A model generated the notes under the pieces. The model worked only from the letters and a program-made list of their open reading frames with translations. It did no database searches and was not told where the DNA came from. A stretch of DNA of 64,000 nt from Tillus elongatus. Its lineage: Eukaryota > Arthropoda > Insecta > Coleoptera > Cleridae. A program made the translations under genes and the position numbers. Below are positions 48,626-59,798 of the stretch, piece after piece. The stretch is from contig OZ023265.1 in the NCBI GenBank assembly GCA_964006375.1, positions 158,643,618 to 158,707,617 on the forward strand, in the 5' to 3' direction. The first letter of the stretch is position 1. Each line of letters begins with the position of its first letter.

Positions 48626-49234
48626 AAAAAATTTCAGGATGCAGCAAGTACGTTATAGTAGCGAATTTTCATAAGAATTGTACACTATTATTACACGGCA
48701 TATTAGTAAAGTTAATACTTTAAACTTACACAGACCTTGAAGATCGATTTTAGAGGTCCTGGTGTGCCCATATTTGAAGAATTATTCCAAAGGGTTAGAA
48801 TTGATATCTCTCTATTATCAAAAAATCTTGTGATCTAACTCCTTTTGAGAAAAATGCCCAAAACTCAATTTTCAATGAAGCTAAAAAATTAAATTTTGCT
48901 ATATCTGTAGATAGTGTAAGTCTCTTTAAAAGAAACTTGTATTACAAATTTCATTACAGTTATACAGAATATTTCCAGAAGAAAACTTAATTCATATTTA
49001 GAAAAGTAAAGTATTTTTCCTTATTAATCGCCAGTACGATTGCGTTTTAGTCAACCTAATCAAAGCGGTTTTTTCAATATCAACAATAACAAAATTATAA
49101 TTTCAGACTCAAATGTGACAAACTTACTTAGGCGTTTTAAGCAAAAATGACATCTTGATCAAAACGTATGAAATCTGTACACTATTGTTTCTCCAAATGT
49201 CAAAATAAAACATAAAAAACATACATTCATCGAG
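48626..49234. other. Intron 2 sequence with one end of the dispersed family (48637-48680)
   Basis: GGATGCAGCAAGTACGTTAT and AGCGAATTTTCATAAGAATT match the family end in forward orientation. No partner found; no gene recognised. Confidence 0.5.
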
Positions 49235-49300
49235 CTGTATTTGATCGCGTAACCTTCTGCTTATGAGGCAAGCGTGATGCCCCCTGCGCCACCTACGCAT
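49235..49300 (-). repeat. tRNA-like sequence, possible SINE head
   Basis: The complement reads GTAGGTGGCGCAGGGGGCAT, with an anticodon-like stem around CTCATAA (CAT) and a degenerate box B (GGTTACGCGATCAAATA). The acceptor stem does not close, so it is not a working tRNA gene. Confidence 0.4.
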
Positions 49301-49546
49301 ACGTCAACTAACGTTTTATTTGCCTGATGCTTTAGAGCGGTTTTGTGCCCGGGATATTATAGTCAAAGTATACGTAATAATTAATTACAGAATTAGTATA
49401 ATTACCATTGAAACACATCCCACGACTCTTTCGGTCTTATATGACGTCTTACGTTTAAGTTTAAAGATGAAAGAAACTATTTTAGAATCATTTTTATAGA
49501 GACTTGGCTTGACTTTGTTTACATTTCTACTGTATTATGCGACAGC

Positions 49547-49548
<2 letters not shown>

Positions 49549-49607
<59 letters not shown>
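49549..49607. repeat. (TA)n microsatellite, ~29 units
   Basis: Flanked by short inverted sequences (GACAGCATA before, TATGCTGCG after). Confidence 0.93.
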
Positions 49608-49609
<2 letters not shown>

Positions 49610-49854
49610 TGCGGTAAGATTATATTTGATGCCGTTCATAAAGCTACAAACATAGTGTCTTTTATTAATTGATTGAATCCCTCAGTTAAATAACAATCAC
49701 TGGGCAATTTTTTTATTTCATATCGTCTGTCATTTTCCATAATTGCGGCCGAGAATTCACGATTGTTGGTTCGGGTAGTAGGTTTTATGCCTGGTATATA
49801 TTTACTTTGGTTACCGTCGATGTATGGTTTATATCTGTTGTATGAATCAATCTA

Positions 49855-49925
49855 CGCGTGGCAGTTAACTACTCTGTCTGTCAGGCATTGGACTTTAACC
49901 ACTAAGTCGTCTCAACGCATGTCTT
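49855..49925 (-). repeat. tRNA-like sequence, possible SINE head
   Basis: The complement contains GACGACTTAGTGGTTAAAGT, a box A-like element of the tRNA-Ser/Leu type, followed by an anticodon-arm-like stretch. Box B is not convincing. It may mark a second SINE family on the minus strand. Confidence 0.35.
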
Positions 49926-50039
49926 TGGGATTTTATTTTTAATTTGGTAAAAAGTCTAAACATCGTTTACCAAATTAGTTTAAATTTACAACATAGGTTT
50001 ATTTGCACTATTTCTAGCCACATATAAAGTCTCATTCCA

Positions 50040-50460
<421 letters not shown>

Positions 50461-50461
50461 T

Positions 50462-50650
50462 GATATACAGGATGTTCCGTTTGAAATAACAACTTTCATA
50501 GGAGTTTCCGGTATAGCCGGAAGTCGGTCCGTTTGGAGACTATCACCATCTGACAGGGTATCTTTGAAAACCGAGATGTGCAAATTTTCAGTACTCAATT
50601 TCATACAGTTTGAGAAATAATCTAATAGAAGACTCACCGTGGATGATCCA
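50462..50650 (+). repeat. Long-TIR fragment, partner of 47245-47435
   Basis: Begins CAGGATGTTCCGTTTGAAAT and includes CCGGTATAGCCGGAAGTCGG and CATCTGACAGGGTATCTTTG. Homologous to the inverted repeats of the 57331-58505 element. Confidence 0.7.
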
Positions 50651-50814
50651 ATATATATTATAGTCATCGATAATGGTTCATAAGATAAAAACTATATATC
50701 CGGGTTTGGTAATATGTATTTGTAAACTTAACCAACTGTTTTTTATATTGTTACTTTTATACGAGTATTTTTGATACATCTAGAAATTTTTATGTTTTCT
50801 TATTACATATCTAG

Positions 50815-50911
50815 GAACCAGAGCTGAAGTGGAACTAGGTCGAATCCTTGCAAGACGTGGCTGGAAGAGAACTTGTTATATTGTTACTACAAAAATCTAT
50901 TGGAGCACAAG
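50815..50911 (+). CDS. Hk: Hyperkinetic exon 3
   Basis: Acceptor ATCTAG before 50815 and donor G|GTAATG at 50911/50912. Reads TRAEVELGRILARRGWKR, then CYIVTTKIYWST. The Lys of TTKIYW corresponds to the AKR catalytic Lys. Phase matches exons 2 and 4. Confidence 0.95.
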
Positions 50912-51173
50912 GTAATGTTTTATTTAATTTGTAGAGTGTACTATTAGCAGATGCCCTTATTTTGTACATAACTTGTATGTGTTCGTTAACCAGACCAATC
51001 AAACCTATCAGTTTTTCTCAAAGTCGATTTTCTTTTTAAAAGTTTTTGTACACTCAAAATTAACAAACTAATTCTGTTACTTTGTTTATCTCAAATATTG
51101 CAAGTCGATGTTGCACCAGTTTTCCTTATCGGATTGGGCTGAAATTTTATATGCGTGGTGACAATGCATCATT

Positions 51174-53091
51174 TTTTTTTTTTTTTTTTATGTCAACAAC
51201 ACACCACGAGGGCTTACAGCCTAAATACTATCGTACCGTGGGTGTTGACAAGGAGGAAAGAGGCAGCTTGTTAATTCTGGACTTGAAGGTTTGGTGGTTC
51301 GGAGGAGAAGGAAAAACATGTGCCGGCAAGGAATTCCACAACTTGGAAGTCCTCGGGACAAAAGAGCGGGCATAACAAGATGTTCTATGTCTGGTGACCT
51401 GGACATTAAAAGGGTGCATTCGCTCTGTTCCCCTGGTAGATCTGCTGGGGGCAGCAGGTAGGGGAATTATGGAGGAAAGCTCCTCTGAGCAGTGCCCGTG
51501 CAGATATCTATAAAAGAGAGAGAGGTCACCAACGGCACGTCGGTGGGCAAGGGATGGAAGCCTTTGGGTGAGGGTAGGGTCACCGATGAGACGTATAGCT
51601 CTCTTTTGAATGGAGTCCAGGATAGCGAGTGTAGAAGCGGCTGTTGCACCCCAGATGTGGGAGCAGTATTCGAGGTTTGGCCTTATTTGTGAAGTGTATA
51701 AGGTATAGAGATTAGTTGGTGAAAAGTATTTGCGAGCCCGGAAGAGGAAACCCAATTTCTTAGCAGCCGCTTCTGCAATTGATGTAACATGTTGGTGCCA
51801 ATTAAGATTTCGATCCACAGAAATGCCAACAAGAGAAAAGGACTCATTACTTTGAATAACTTGGTTGTTCATTGTGATGGGTCTAGGGCTGCTATATCTC
51901 TTATGAGAAAGAAAGCAAGACTTAGTTTTGGTGGGGTTGAATTGTACAAGATTTCTACTTCCCCAGTCTAATATTTTTTGGAGGTCTACGGAGACAGAAC
52001 CCTCCATGAGTCTGCGATCCTCATCTAATTGGGCTAAAGAGACAGGCTTAGAATATTGTATGTTTGAGTGGAGGGTGCTGTCGTCCGCGTAACTGTCAAC
52101 TGGGTTGGATGTGCTAGAGAGGAGGTCATTGATGTGGAGAAGAAACAAAGTAGGGGCTAAAGCTGAACCTTGAGGAACTCCTGCATTAATTGGATACAGT
52201 TTAGAGGAATGGCCATCCACAACAACAGATATGCTCCTGTTGGAGAGGAAATTTGCTGTCCAGGTACAAAGTTTTGGTGGTAGGCCATAGGCCGGAAGTT
52301 TATTAAGCAGCGCTGCGTGCCAGACCTGGTCGAATGCTTTGGATATGTCTAGAGCAATAATCTGGGATTCACCGTGTTGTTCCATAGACTTGTTCCAAGA
52401 ATGGGTGACAAAGGAAAGGAGGTCGGCAGTCGATCTGCGCTGACGGAATCCATACTGCCTGTCGTGGATTAGACTGTGTTTTTCAAGGAATTTTAGTAGT
52501 TCGGTGTTTATATACTTTTCCATCACTTTAGAGATGACTGAAAGGAGAGAAATAGGCCTGTAGTTGCTAGGAAGCGCTTTGGATCCTTTCTTGGGGATGG
52601 GTTGTACTCGAGCAGTTTTCCAGTTACTAGGGAATATGCCTTTATTGTAAGATATCTGAAACAGACGAGTCAGGACAGGAGCAAGTTCTGGTGCGCATTT
52701 TTTGAGAACAATTGCTGGGATCTCGTCAAGGCCAGAGGCTTTCCTGGTATTAAGAGAAGAGAGCATGTTTCGTACCTTTTTAGTTTTGAGAATGATATCA
52801 GTCATTTTATGCGCGACATTGGGGACTGTTGGTGGTTGAACATTTGGAGGTGGGTTGAGAGTAGAATTTCCGGCGAACAACGAAGCAAAAAGTTCAGCCT
52901 TGCCCAGGGCGGTAGAAACAATTTCATCACCTGAGACGAGAGGTGGGAACGTGCTCTTGCAGAAATTATTCCCAATAGACTTAGCAAGAGTCCAGAAGGG
53001 TTTGCCACCGTTGGAGCTTGAGAGGACTTTGTTTTTGTGTGGCATCATAGGCTATCATGAATTTAATATGGCGCTCCCTACAAGATAGAAA
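51174..53091 (-). mobile_element. 5'-truncated LINE, family A, with poly(A) tail
   Basis: Minus-strand insertion in intron 3 ending in a long A tract (T run at 51171-51189 on the + strand). The 5' limit lies near 53091, upstream of the open RT frame. Two other copies in the window (12120-13770, 37125-38970) are of the same family. No clear target duplication was identified. Confidence 0.85.
51228..53048 (-). CDS. LINE reverse transcriptase, family A, 606 codons, open
   Basis: RNA-directed DNA polymerase of a Jockey/CR1-like LINE. The thumb-side linker (KASGLDEIPAIVLKKC at 103-118) is followed by SNYRPISLLSVISK (161-174), YGFRQRRSTADL (199-210), DISKAFD (234-240, first catalytic Asp), AGVPQGSALAPT (289-300) and YADD (320-323, catalytic pair). 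Next come VGISVDRNLNWHQH and the C-terminal IRPNLEYCSHIWG and RTSKLWNSLP regions. The N-terminal endonuclease domain is absent because the copy is 5'-truncated. The start ATG is simply the first Met of the remaining frame. With no stop over 606 codons this is the youngest of the three copies, but it cannot transpose by itself. Confidence 0.92.
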   Translation of the reverse strand: MMPHKNKVLSSSNGGKPFWTLAKSIGNNFCKSTFPPLVSGDEIVSTALGKAELFASLFAGNSTLNPPPNVQPPTVPNVAHKMTDIILKTKKVRNMLSSLNTRKASGLDEIPAIVLKKCAPELAPVLTRLFQISYNKGIFPSNWKTARVQPIPKKGSKALPSNYRPISLLSVISKVMEKYINTELLKFLEKHSLIHDRQYGFRQRRSTADLLSFVTHSWNKSMEQHGESQIIALDISKAFDQVWHAALLNKLPAYGLPPKLCTWTANFLSNRSISVVVDGHSSKLYPINAGVPQGSALAPTLFLLHINDLLSSTSNPVDSYADDSTLHSNIQYSKPVSLAQLDEDRRLMEGSVSVDLQKILDWGSRNLVQFNPTKTKSCFLSHKRYSSPRPITMNNQVIQSNESFSLVGISVDRNLNWHQHVTSIAEAAAKKLGFLFRARKYFSPTNLYTLYTSQIRPNLEYCSHIWGATAASTLAILDSIQKRAIRLIGDPTLTQRLPSLAHRRAVGDLSLFYRYLHGHCSEELSSIIPLPAAPSRSTRGTERMHPFNVQVTRHRTSCYARSFVPRTSKLWNSLPAHVFPSPPNHQTFKSRINKLPLSSLSTPTVR

Positions 53092-53873
53092 TTCGTTTTT
53101 TTTTTCTCACAATCCCCCTGAAATGGTTATCAAATTAAAGGACCTTGCGGGTAAAATATAATAAACTAGATAACGCTTTGATAAAATTACGGACGTTCAA
53201 AAAAGCATAATTAGAGCCACTAGAATGCCTATCAAGGGTCTATTCCATTTTCATTTATTTTTCTATGAACAATTTAAGTTTGCGTTCAAAAAATGTTAAT
53301 GTCTGCGAAAATTATAAAGTTTTTTTGATGACATTTTGTAGACGAATTGCTTCTAAAGACCATCATGTATCATTTACCATTACAAAAGTTTCTTAGTTGG
53401 TATCACATTGTGTCACTAGATATCACATTATGTTACTAGCATTTAAAAATATATGAAAATTTGATATACCTAATTTCTACACGTCAATACGTCTGTAGTG
53501 GCATAATTTAAGGCTTTACTTCCAGACAGTTTTCTTATTTTGAAACCCTACGCGTTTCGGCTCTTTCGAACCATGTTACTAGAATACAAAAGATTTTGTC
53601 ACAAACAACGTTTCTGGTAGGTCTGGCATGCAAGCATGACGCAAGTTAGCTGCTAGTTGCTTTGTTAACTCTGTTAAGGCTTGAATTTATCGTTTAATTA
53701 CGAAATTTTAATCCCGTGACGCACCTGCTGCGTCACAACTTTTATACTTGGCCTGTCTAGCTTATCATTGGTATTCTTCCTACAAACTGGTTTACCCAGT
53801 AATAAAAACAAACCTTTCTCAACTTTACAAATACAGTCATTTAAATTTAAACGAACTAAATGCCCAGTTTCAG
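53092..53873. other. Intron 3 sequence without recognised gene
   Basis: A reverse-oriented, diverged family end (ACGCACCTGCTGCGTC) lies near 53720. No coding signal. Confidence 0.4.
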
Positions 53874-54031
53874 AAAGTTCGATTAAATATTTAACGGACC
53901 GTTAGTCAATAATTGCTTCAGACGATCAATCACAGACTATTATACGGGTTTGTTGCCATGACAACCAAATATTTTGCATCTGTGATTCGTTAGCCTCACG
54001 TAAAACATTTAATCGAACTTTTTGAAACTGG
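53874..54031. mobile_element. MITE, 158 bp with ~33-bp inverted repeats
   Basis: CCAGTTTCAGAAAGTTCGAT at 53874 is inverted at 54000-54031, where the complement reads CCAGTTTCAAAAAGTTCGAT. Arms continue with TAAAT(A/G)TTTAACG-like sequence. No coding capacity. Confidence 0.8.
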
Positions 54032-54411
54032 ACCTAAGCTTTTCATAATTTGTTCAAGGTTGCCGATTTTATTTTAAATCTGATTTTTTATGATCCTAAT
54101 TATAACTACGTAAGTAAGCTTGCAGTCGCTGGTTATGTAGCGTGTTACACGTTCTACAAATTATATACTTTCATTATAAGGGCCTGCTCGATCTCTTTTC
54201 AACAAAAAATTTTACAACGGTAAAAATGTTAAGAACAACTAGCTAAGGGAAAAGGTACAACACTCATATGTGTTATTCCGTTTCAAAAAACTGTATTTTA
54301 AGTAACTGTTGCAATCAAAAATCTAAGACGAAAACCGAATCTCAATTTGCAAATCTAACACCACCAAATATAAGTCCCAATTGTCTCTCTAGACTTCGGC
54401 CTCTCTCTCCC

Positions 54412-55770
54412 TTAGGGCTCGTCCACATCTATGCCGCGCCGATAACTCCGTAGCCTTTGACTTATTGTGCATGCGCTGTATTTCCACTCCACCCATTCCA
54501 AAATCACAGTGCCTTGAACTAGTCTGCACAGCAATTTGTAGAGTGAAGTTTTATATTGCTCTGTCTCCGGTCTAGACTGCCCGTAGATCAGTTGTCTTTT
54601 GCGGTCCAGAGCTTTACACTCGCACAAGATGTGCTAGGCTGATTCCTCCCTCTCGCCGCAGAGTCTGCATGTCAGGTCACCCTCGAACCGCCACAATGTA
54701 TGCAGGTGTTTCTTGACAGCCATGTGTCCCTATTATGTTGCTGAGCTGTCCTCTGCTAAGATTTAGTGGCTCCACAGTTCTCTTTGAACTGGATTGCTCA
54801 ATTACTGGCTTCCCATGTGTGAGTCCTGGACAGTCTGCACAGTACACCTTATGTTCGTTTCTGACCCAGGACATAATGGATCCCCTGGCAGTGTTCTTCG
54901 TCACGCCCAGGACCGGTTCTGGTCCCATAAATGATCCCGACGGATCCGTCCGTGAACCAGACAGCGCGTCCCTTGGTGGGCCCGGCGTCTACCCCCGCCC
55001 TCCCTCGCAGTCGGGGATGTCCACTGTAAACTTGTTTTCCCTGAATATTCGCGGTTTTGCGTCTGACCTAATTTCAAGCATGGGCTCCTCCACGATCTCC
55101 TGAATTTCGCAGTGGACCCTGCAGCCTGGCTTGATCATCAGTCTATCATTGCAGGCTAGTATCTCTAGTCCTAGCCTGGCCTCTCTCATGATAACTAAGT
55201 GTAGGGGAGGCAGATCCAGCAACACCCCCATGGCGGCTGTTTGGATTGAAGTCATGGCCCGTGTGATGCCGAGACAAGCCATCCTTTGGATCTTGTTTGG
55301 CACTCGATTGTGTCACCTTCGGCCACCAGATCAGTACCGCGTATGTTAGCGATGGTCTGACCACCCTTGTGTACTGCCAGTGGGCCATACTAGGTCTTAG
55401 TCCCCACGTTTTTCCATATAGCCGCCTAGTGACGGCTAGCCTTAGCCAGTATTTTTTCAGCGTGACCATTCCTGGTTAGCTTAGAGTTCAAGGGGACCCC
55501 AAGATATTTTACCTCCCTGGCCATTGGGATTTTTCTACCGTATAGAGTGAGAGTTCTGTAGCTCTCACACTTCCTCCTCCTCGTAAATGGTATGACGGTT
55601 GCTTTCTCAGGGCTCACCCCGAGCCCTTGGCCAACCGTCCACCTTTCCACCACTTTCAGTGCTGTCTGCATAAGCTCCCACACTAACTGTGTAACCTTTC
55701 CTCGGACTATGATGACAATGTCGTCCGCATAGCCCTGTACTTTGGCCTCACGTTGGGCGCCAATTTATAA
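54412..55770 (-). pseudogene. LINE polyprotein fragment (R1/LOA-like) with deletion inside RNase H
   Basis: Minus-strand order: KVQGYADDIVIIVRG (catalytic Asp pair, 55700-55760), LGVSPEKATVIPFTRR, VKYLGVPLNSKLT, RRLYGKTWGLRPSMAHW, VRPSLTYAVLIWW, CRVHCEIQEIVEEPM and FRENKFTVDI. An RNase H-like start (DGS/SRTDPSGS near 54930) jumps straight to GPEPVLGVTKN, so the catalytic core of RNase H is deleted. Then TLRRERG and CECKALDRKRQ, a remnant of a Cys-rich motif. Several frameshifts divide it. The 5' end is cut at about 55770 just before the YADD box. Confidence 0.85.
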
Positions 55771-55993
55771 AATAATTGAATGCTATAATGAAAATAATGT
55801 AACTCTGTACCAACGAACGTGGTAATGGTAATCTATAAGTTGTAAGACGTGTAATACGTTATAGTTATACAAAGAATCATAGCTGTGAATGTCATTTATT
55901 TTATCGGATTTAAGACAAAACTAGTAAAAATATTTTGTGGTTATATAATTTTGGTTTATACCCTTTCATTTGATTTTTGTTTAAATTTTTCAG

Positions 55994-56121
55994 ATCTGAA
56001 GAAAGAGGTTTATCCAGGAAGCACATAATTGAAAGTGTCAAGGCAAGCCTTTTACGCCTGCAGTTGTCATATATTGACGTTGTTATTGTTCATAAGGCAG
56101 ATCCCATGTGCCCAATGGAAG
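55994..56121 (+). CDS. Hk: Hyperkinetic exon 4
   Basis: TTTTTCAG acceptor before 55994 and G|GTACGT donor at 56121/56122. Reads [18 protein letters not shown], then [18 protein letters not shown] and [14 protein letters not shown] is an invariant Kv-beta segment. The join to exon 5 restores CPMEE. Confidence 0.96.
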
Positions 56122-56181
56122 GTACGTTTTATAGCTTCCATTCTTTTGGCTTTTCGTAATATTTTTATAATTTTAAATATT

Positions 56182-56520
56182 AGCGCCTCGGTGGTTCAGT
56201 GGTAAGAACGTGTGCCTCTGAACTGAAGGGTACCGGGTTCGATCCCAGGGATCTCTTTCCAATTCTTCAGTACATAATGTAACATTAACATCATCCGAGG
56301 TTGTGGCATTGTACTTGAGCAAGTTGAATGGCTGCAGGTTCCACCCTTCGGACGGGGCGTAAATCCCTGGGTCGTGTGTCCATGTGATGTTGGGCACGCT
56401 AAATGTCCCTACCCTTCTTACAGAAAGTCGGGGTTTCGGCAAAATGTCCAGGAAAGTGATGTGAAACTGCTCGGTGGCGTCGGTGATTGGCATTAGTCAG
56501 GGAAATAGACCGACGTTGAA
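56182..56520 (+). mobile_element. tRNA-derived SINE, ~340 bp
   Basis: The head has a box A (TGGTTCAGTGG at 56192) and a nearly perfect box B (GGTTCGATCCC at 56230), internal RNA polymerase III promoter elements. The acceptor stem does not close at the 3' side, so it is a SINE and not a tRNA gene. The body continues through GGTTGTGGCATTGTACTTGA and GGTTCCACCCTTCGGACGGG to a tail with GTGAAACTGCTCGGTGGCGT and GGAAATAGACCGACGTTGAA. Related pieces lie at 3261-3358, 5640-5768 and 58205-58310. It starts only ~60 bases after Hk exon 4. Confidence 0.82.
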
Positions 56521-56899
56521 GATAAGTACACTTGGAGAACCCAAATCACCACAATACATCTTTTTAAAGACCTGGCCATCCTTTCACCCACAGACGATTG
56601 AAAATTTTAATCTGCTTACTACTAAACATCACCTTCTATAATGAGTTTTAGGTAGAGACCCATGCCGAGGAGGAGACTAAATCGCAGACAAATTTTCTGT
56701 GTATTGTATTTTTATTGCCGAACGAGGTTTTTGAACTTCTTTTATAAATTTACCTGGCAAGTTTCGAGATATTTTAACTGTATCAGAAACAGAGGCCAAA
56801 CAAGGGACTATAAACCAGTGGCGGCGTGCGTTTTAAGGAACTTTTGTTTTTTATTACCTAAATATAGATACTTTCGTACGCATCTAGCTTCGCTGGCTG
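56521..56899. other. Intron 4 sequence without recognised gene
   Basis: An 80-codon frame at 56662-56904 has no recognisable motif. Confidence 0.3.
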
Positions 56900-57328
56900 T
56901 CTAACATTTTTGATAAGTTTCAGATTTTCTTTATCAATGTGGTGATTATTATCCCAGCCACGCATGACTTGTCTACACTACCGTATCTCAGTTGCGCCAG
57001 ATGTTCACGTAATCTAGTCTCAATGATTCTCTTAGTCTACTCAATGTATTTAAGATTACAATATTTACAACCTCTCTCATCGATATCCGACATTTCAGTG
57101 GCTTTATCTTTATCTTTCATATTACCTAACAACTTTCTTAAATTATTTTTTGTGGAAATCGGCTTTCTTAAAAATTCTCTCGAGACTTCTTGTGATACGC
57201 GGTTCAAATGGTAGGCAACAAATGTTTTCTCTATTTTATCCTGCCTGAATGTCGTGCATTCCGCTAACATTTTCTTTATTCTATGTCTATTAAATGGTTT
57301 TTCCACTGAGCAATCCGAATATCTGTTA
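56900..57328 (-). pseudogene. Penelope-like element, GIY-YIG endonuclease region
   Basis: The minus-strand frame reads KPFNRHRIKKMLAECTTF, VAYHLNRVSQEV, FLRKPISTKNNLRKLLG, then GCKYCNLKYIE, a stop and TRIIETRLRE. A Cys-pair finger followed by a degenerate GIY-YIG core and the ETR helix is the C-terminal endonuclease of Penelope-like elements. It continues the RT part at 58506-58790, from which it is separated by the mariner insertion. The same region in better shape lies at 60278-60675. Confidence 0.78.
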
Positions 57329-58029
57329 TACAGGCTGTCCCACGTCAAGTAATGTATTAGATTATTTCCGAAAATATACATTTTTGAGTGTTGAAAATTT
57401 GTATACGGGGGTTTCCGAAGATGCCCTATTTAATGAAAGTAATTTCCAAAATGGCGGATTTCCGGTTACACCGTAAATATATATAAACATCGTTATTTCA
57501 AATAGAATACCCTGTATATTATTGCATTTTTGTAATACTCATCTAATTCTAGGTTAAAAGTTATAAGAGTATGCTTTCTCTATCTTCAACTTTTTTTGAG
57601 TTATGCCAATTTATTTGAGAATTCTATTCAAGGGGAGGCTGACTTAATGAAGGTGATTTCGTGTCGTGTTACGATGCTGAAAATTATTTAATTTGTTAGA
57701 CACGTTCCAAGCCTATTAAGCTTCGACATGATTGTGAGGAAAAATTGTTTCATATACAGGATGTTTTGTAGGATGTATTAGAATTTGGTGTGCTTTAAAC
57801 TAGAATAACTCATTTATTTCAAATAGAACACCCTGTCTAGTATCTTCTCATTGAATATAGCAGATAATTCTCTTTCAAACTGTATTAGCATTTGTTATAC
57901 CTAAAGTTGATAATTGTCGAGGTATTTGCGGTTTACCAAAAAAAAATATTCTTAATTTAATATTTATGAAATTTCAACAAATAACAGAGAATAACCAAAA
58001 GTATTGAAAGTTGAAAATTATTATGACTA

Positions 58030-58204
58030 GCTAAGAAACTCATGATTGATATTGTTTAAATTGTGTACCATTCGCACAATATTATCCAAACAATTACGGA
58101 CTCTATCTTTAAGTTCTTCCCTAGTGTTGACTGGAATCGCATAAACATCTGATTTCAATTTACGCCATAGGTAAAAATCCAGAGGAGTAAGGTCGGGCGA
58201 CCGT
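58030..58204 (-). pseudogene. Mariner-like transposase C-terminus
   Basis: Minus-strand reading gives RSPDLTPLDFYLWRKLKS followed by VNTREELKDRVRNCLDNIV. RSPDLTPLDFYLW holds the third acidic catalytic residue of this family. Upstream coding sequence is replaced by a SINE tail. Confidence 0.8.
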
Positions 58205-58310
58205 GGGGCAGGGGTTCGGCAAAATTTTCAGGATAGTTAGGTGAAACTGCTCCCTGGCGTCGGTGATTGACCATAGTCGCGGAAATAGGCCAAAGTTAAA
58301 GAAATAAAAC
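58205..58310 (+). repeat. SINE tail inside the mariner element
   Basis: Matches 56414-56520: GGTTCGGCAAAAT, GGTGAAACTGCTC, GGCGTCGGTGATT, GCGGAAATAGGCC. It ends in AAATAAAACACACAC. Confidence 0.78.
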
Positions 58311-58505
58311 ACACACAAATATTGGGTATTCTATTTGAAATAACGATGTTTATATCTATTTACAGTGTAACCGGAAGTCCGCCATTTTGGAAATTATTTC
58401 CATTAAATAGAGCATCTTCGGAAATTCCCGTATACAAATTTTCAGCACTCAAAAATTTACATTTTCGGAAATAATCTAATACATTACTCGACGTGGGACA
58501 CTCTG

Positions 58506-58790
58506 TATTTAGCCACGTGTTTAATGTACACTAATACTATACCATATATATTTTTACTTAAAGGAAATTTTATTAATCTATTTACTAAGAAATTGAAACT
58601 GGCCGTTTTTTGTGCAAGCGGGTGACGTGAGTCATTTGGAATATAACGTAGTGGTAGTTTCGTTCCTGTGGATATCGAATACAAGGGACACTATTCTTAA
58701 TAACTAGTACATCTAGAAAAGGAAGTTTACTGTTAAATTCTAATTCGTAGGTAAATTTTATTGAATCAAATTTACAGTTCAGTCTTTTAG
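58506..58790 (-). pseudogene. Penelope-like element, C-terminal part of reverse transcriptase
   Basis: Minus-strand reading gives KFTYELEFNSKLPFLDVL, then RHPLAQKTASFNFLVNRL and IKFPLSKNIYG, a pattern typical of the RT thumb region in Penelope-like elements. One frameshift near 58680. The reading breaks exactly where the mariner inverted repeat starts. Confidence 0.75.
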
Positions 58791-58916
58791 TGAATTTTCT
58801 TTTTAAAAAATCACTAATAGGAGATCCCGACTTTTGAATTTTGAAAAAAATTCTTTAAATAAGCGCGAACTGGGCCCCCTAGAATTCATATCGAGGCTCA
58901 GGTTCAATTTTTATAT

Positions 58917-59008
<92 letters not shown>

Positions 59009-59650
59009 CTCAAAAAGTACTCATTTTGATCAAGCTTTCTGAGTACCTTTCTTTTGCAAGTGGCTTGGACAAGCCAGGAAAATCGACCCGGGTTTTCCAG
59101 GAAAATTTTGTATTTTCTTTCGGAAACAATTATATCTCCAAAAATAACAGAGTAAGGGCAACCACAATTGGAGCGCGTATTTGTATTATAAAGTGTGAAC
59201 CATGTACCAAAATTAAGGTCTGTAAGTTTAAAGACAAAAGACTTATGGGCATTTAAAAAAAGGGGTTTTCCTCAAAACGTCAAAGTCGCGATTTGAAGCG
59301 TCAAAATTGGCAACATATAGACAAAGAATCTGAAACAAATACGAACTATGTAAACAAAATATCACATGAAGAGTGTTCTGCAAACCCTTAAGTCTCAGCT
59401 TTAGCCGTCATTGTCCTTCAATTTGGTAAAATGTTTGCAGAAATTTCATTTTAAGTAGACCCTTTCTCTAATGATTGGGCGTAGTTTTAGTTGTGGTTTA
59501 ACGGTCTAAAATGTTTAGCTAATTTTCGTAGAAAAAATTCGTTAATGAGGAGACCGCAACTTTTTAATTTTAAAAACATTTCTTCAAATGAGCGCATACT
59601 AGACCCCCTAGAATCCACTGTGAGTTACACTTCGATTGACTCACACTATA
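58790..59650 (-). mobile_element. (TA)n-bearing repeat, reverse copy with R blocks on both sides
   Basis: R block reversed at 58790-58919, (TA)n 58920-59007, L block reversed 59008-59150, body 59150-59515 (contains the complement of the ACAATGA(A/C)GGCT segment seen at 34920) and a second R block reversed at 59516-59650. The two R blocks are direct repeats of each other. The order mirrors 26617-35960. Confidence 0.78.
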
Positions 59651-59798
59651 GTTTTCCACAAAAAAACTGCTAGTTTGGATTTTTTTTAGTTCATAGATTA
59701 ATACAGTTTCCCTTAAGTAAAGAAAGATTCAACAGAGAAGATGAATATATTAAAAATGTAGCTAAGTATAATGGTTACTCTGCCTGCTCGAGGAAGCA

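Larger units (their letters stand above)
57331..58505 (-). mobile_element. Mariner-like element, 1175 bp, inserted in the Penelope-like element
   Basis: Ends CAGGCTGTCCCACGTCAAG and, in complement, CAGAGTGTCCCACGTCGAG. Inverted repeats are ~190 bp (57331-57530 and 58315-58505), with TA directly outside both ends (57329-57330, 58506-58507) as target duplication. It contains the tail of a transposase (58030-58204) and a SINE tail (58205-58310). Confidence 0.88.

Noticed and set aside
56182..56252. A functional tRNA gene, because of good A and B boxes
   Set aside because: The acceptor stem does not close and the sequence continues into a SINE body that recurs elsewhere in the window.
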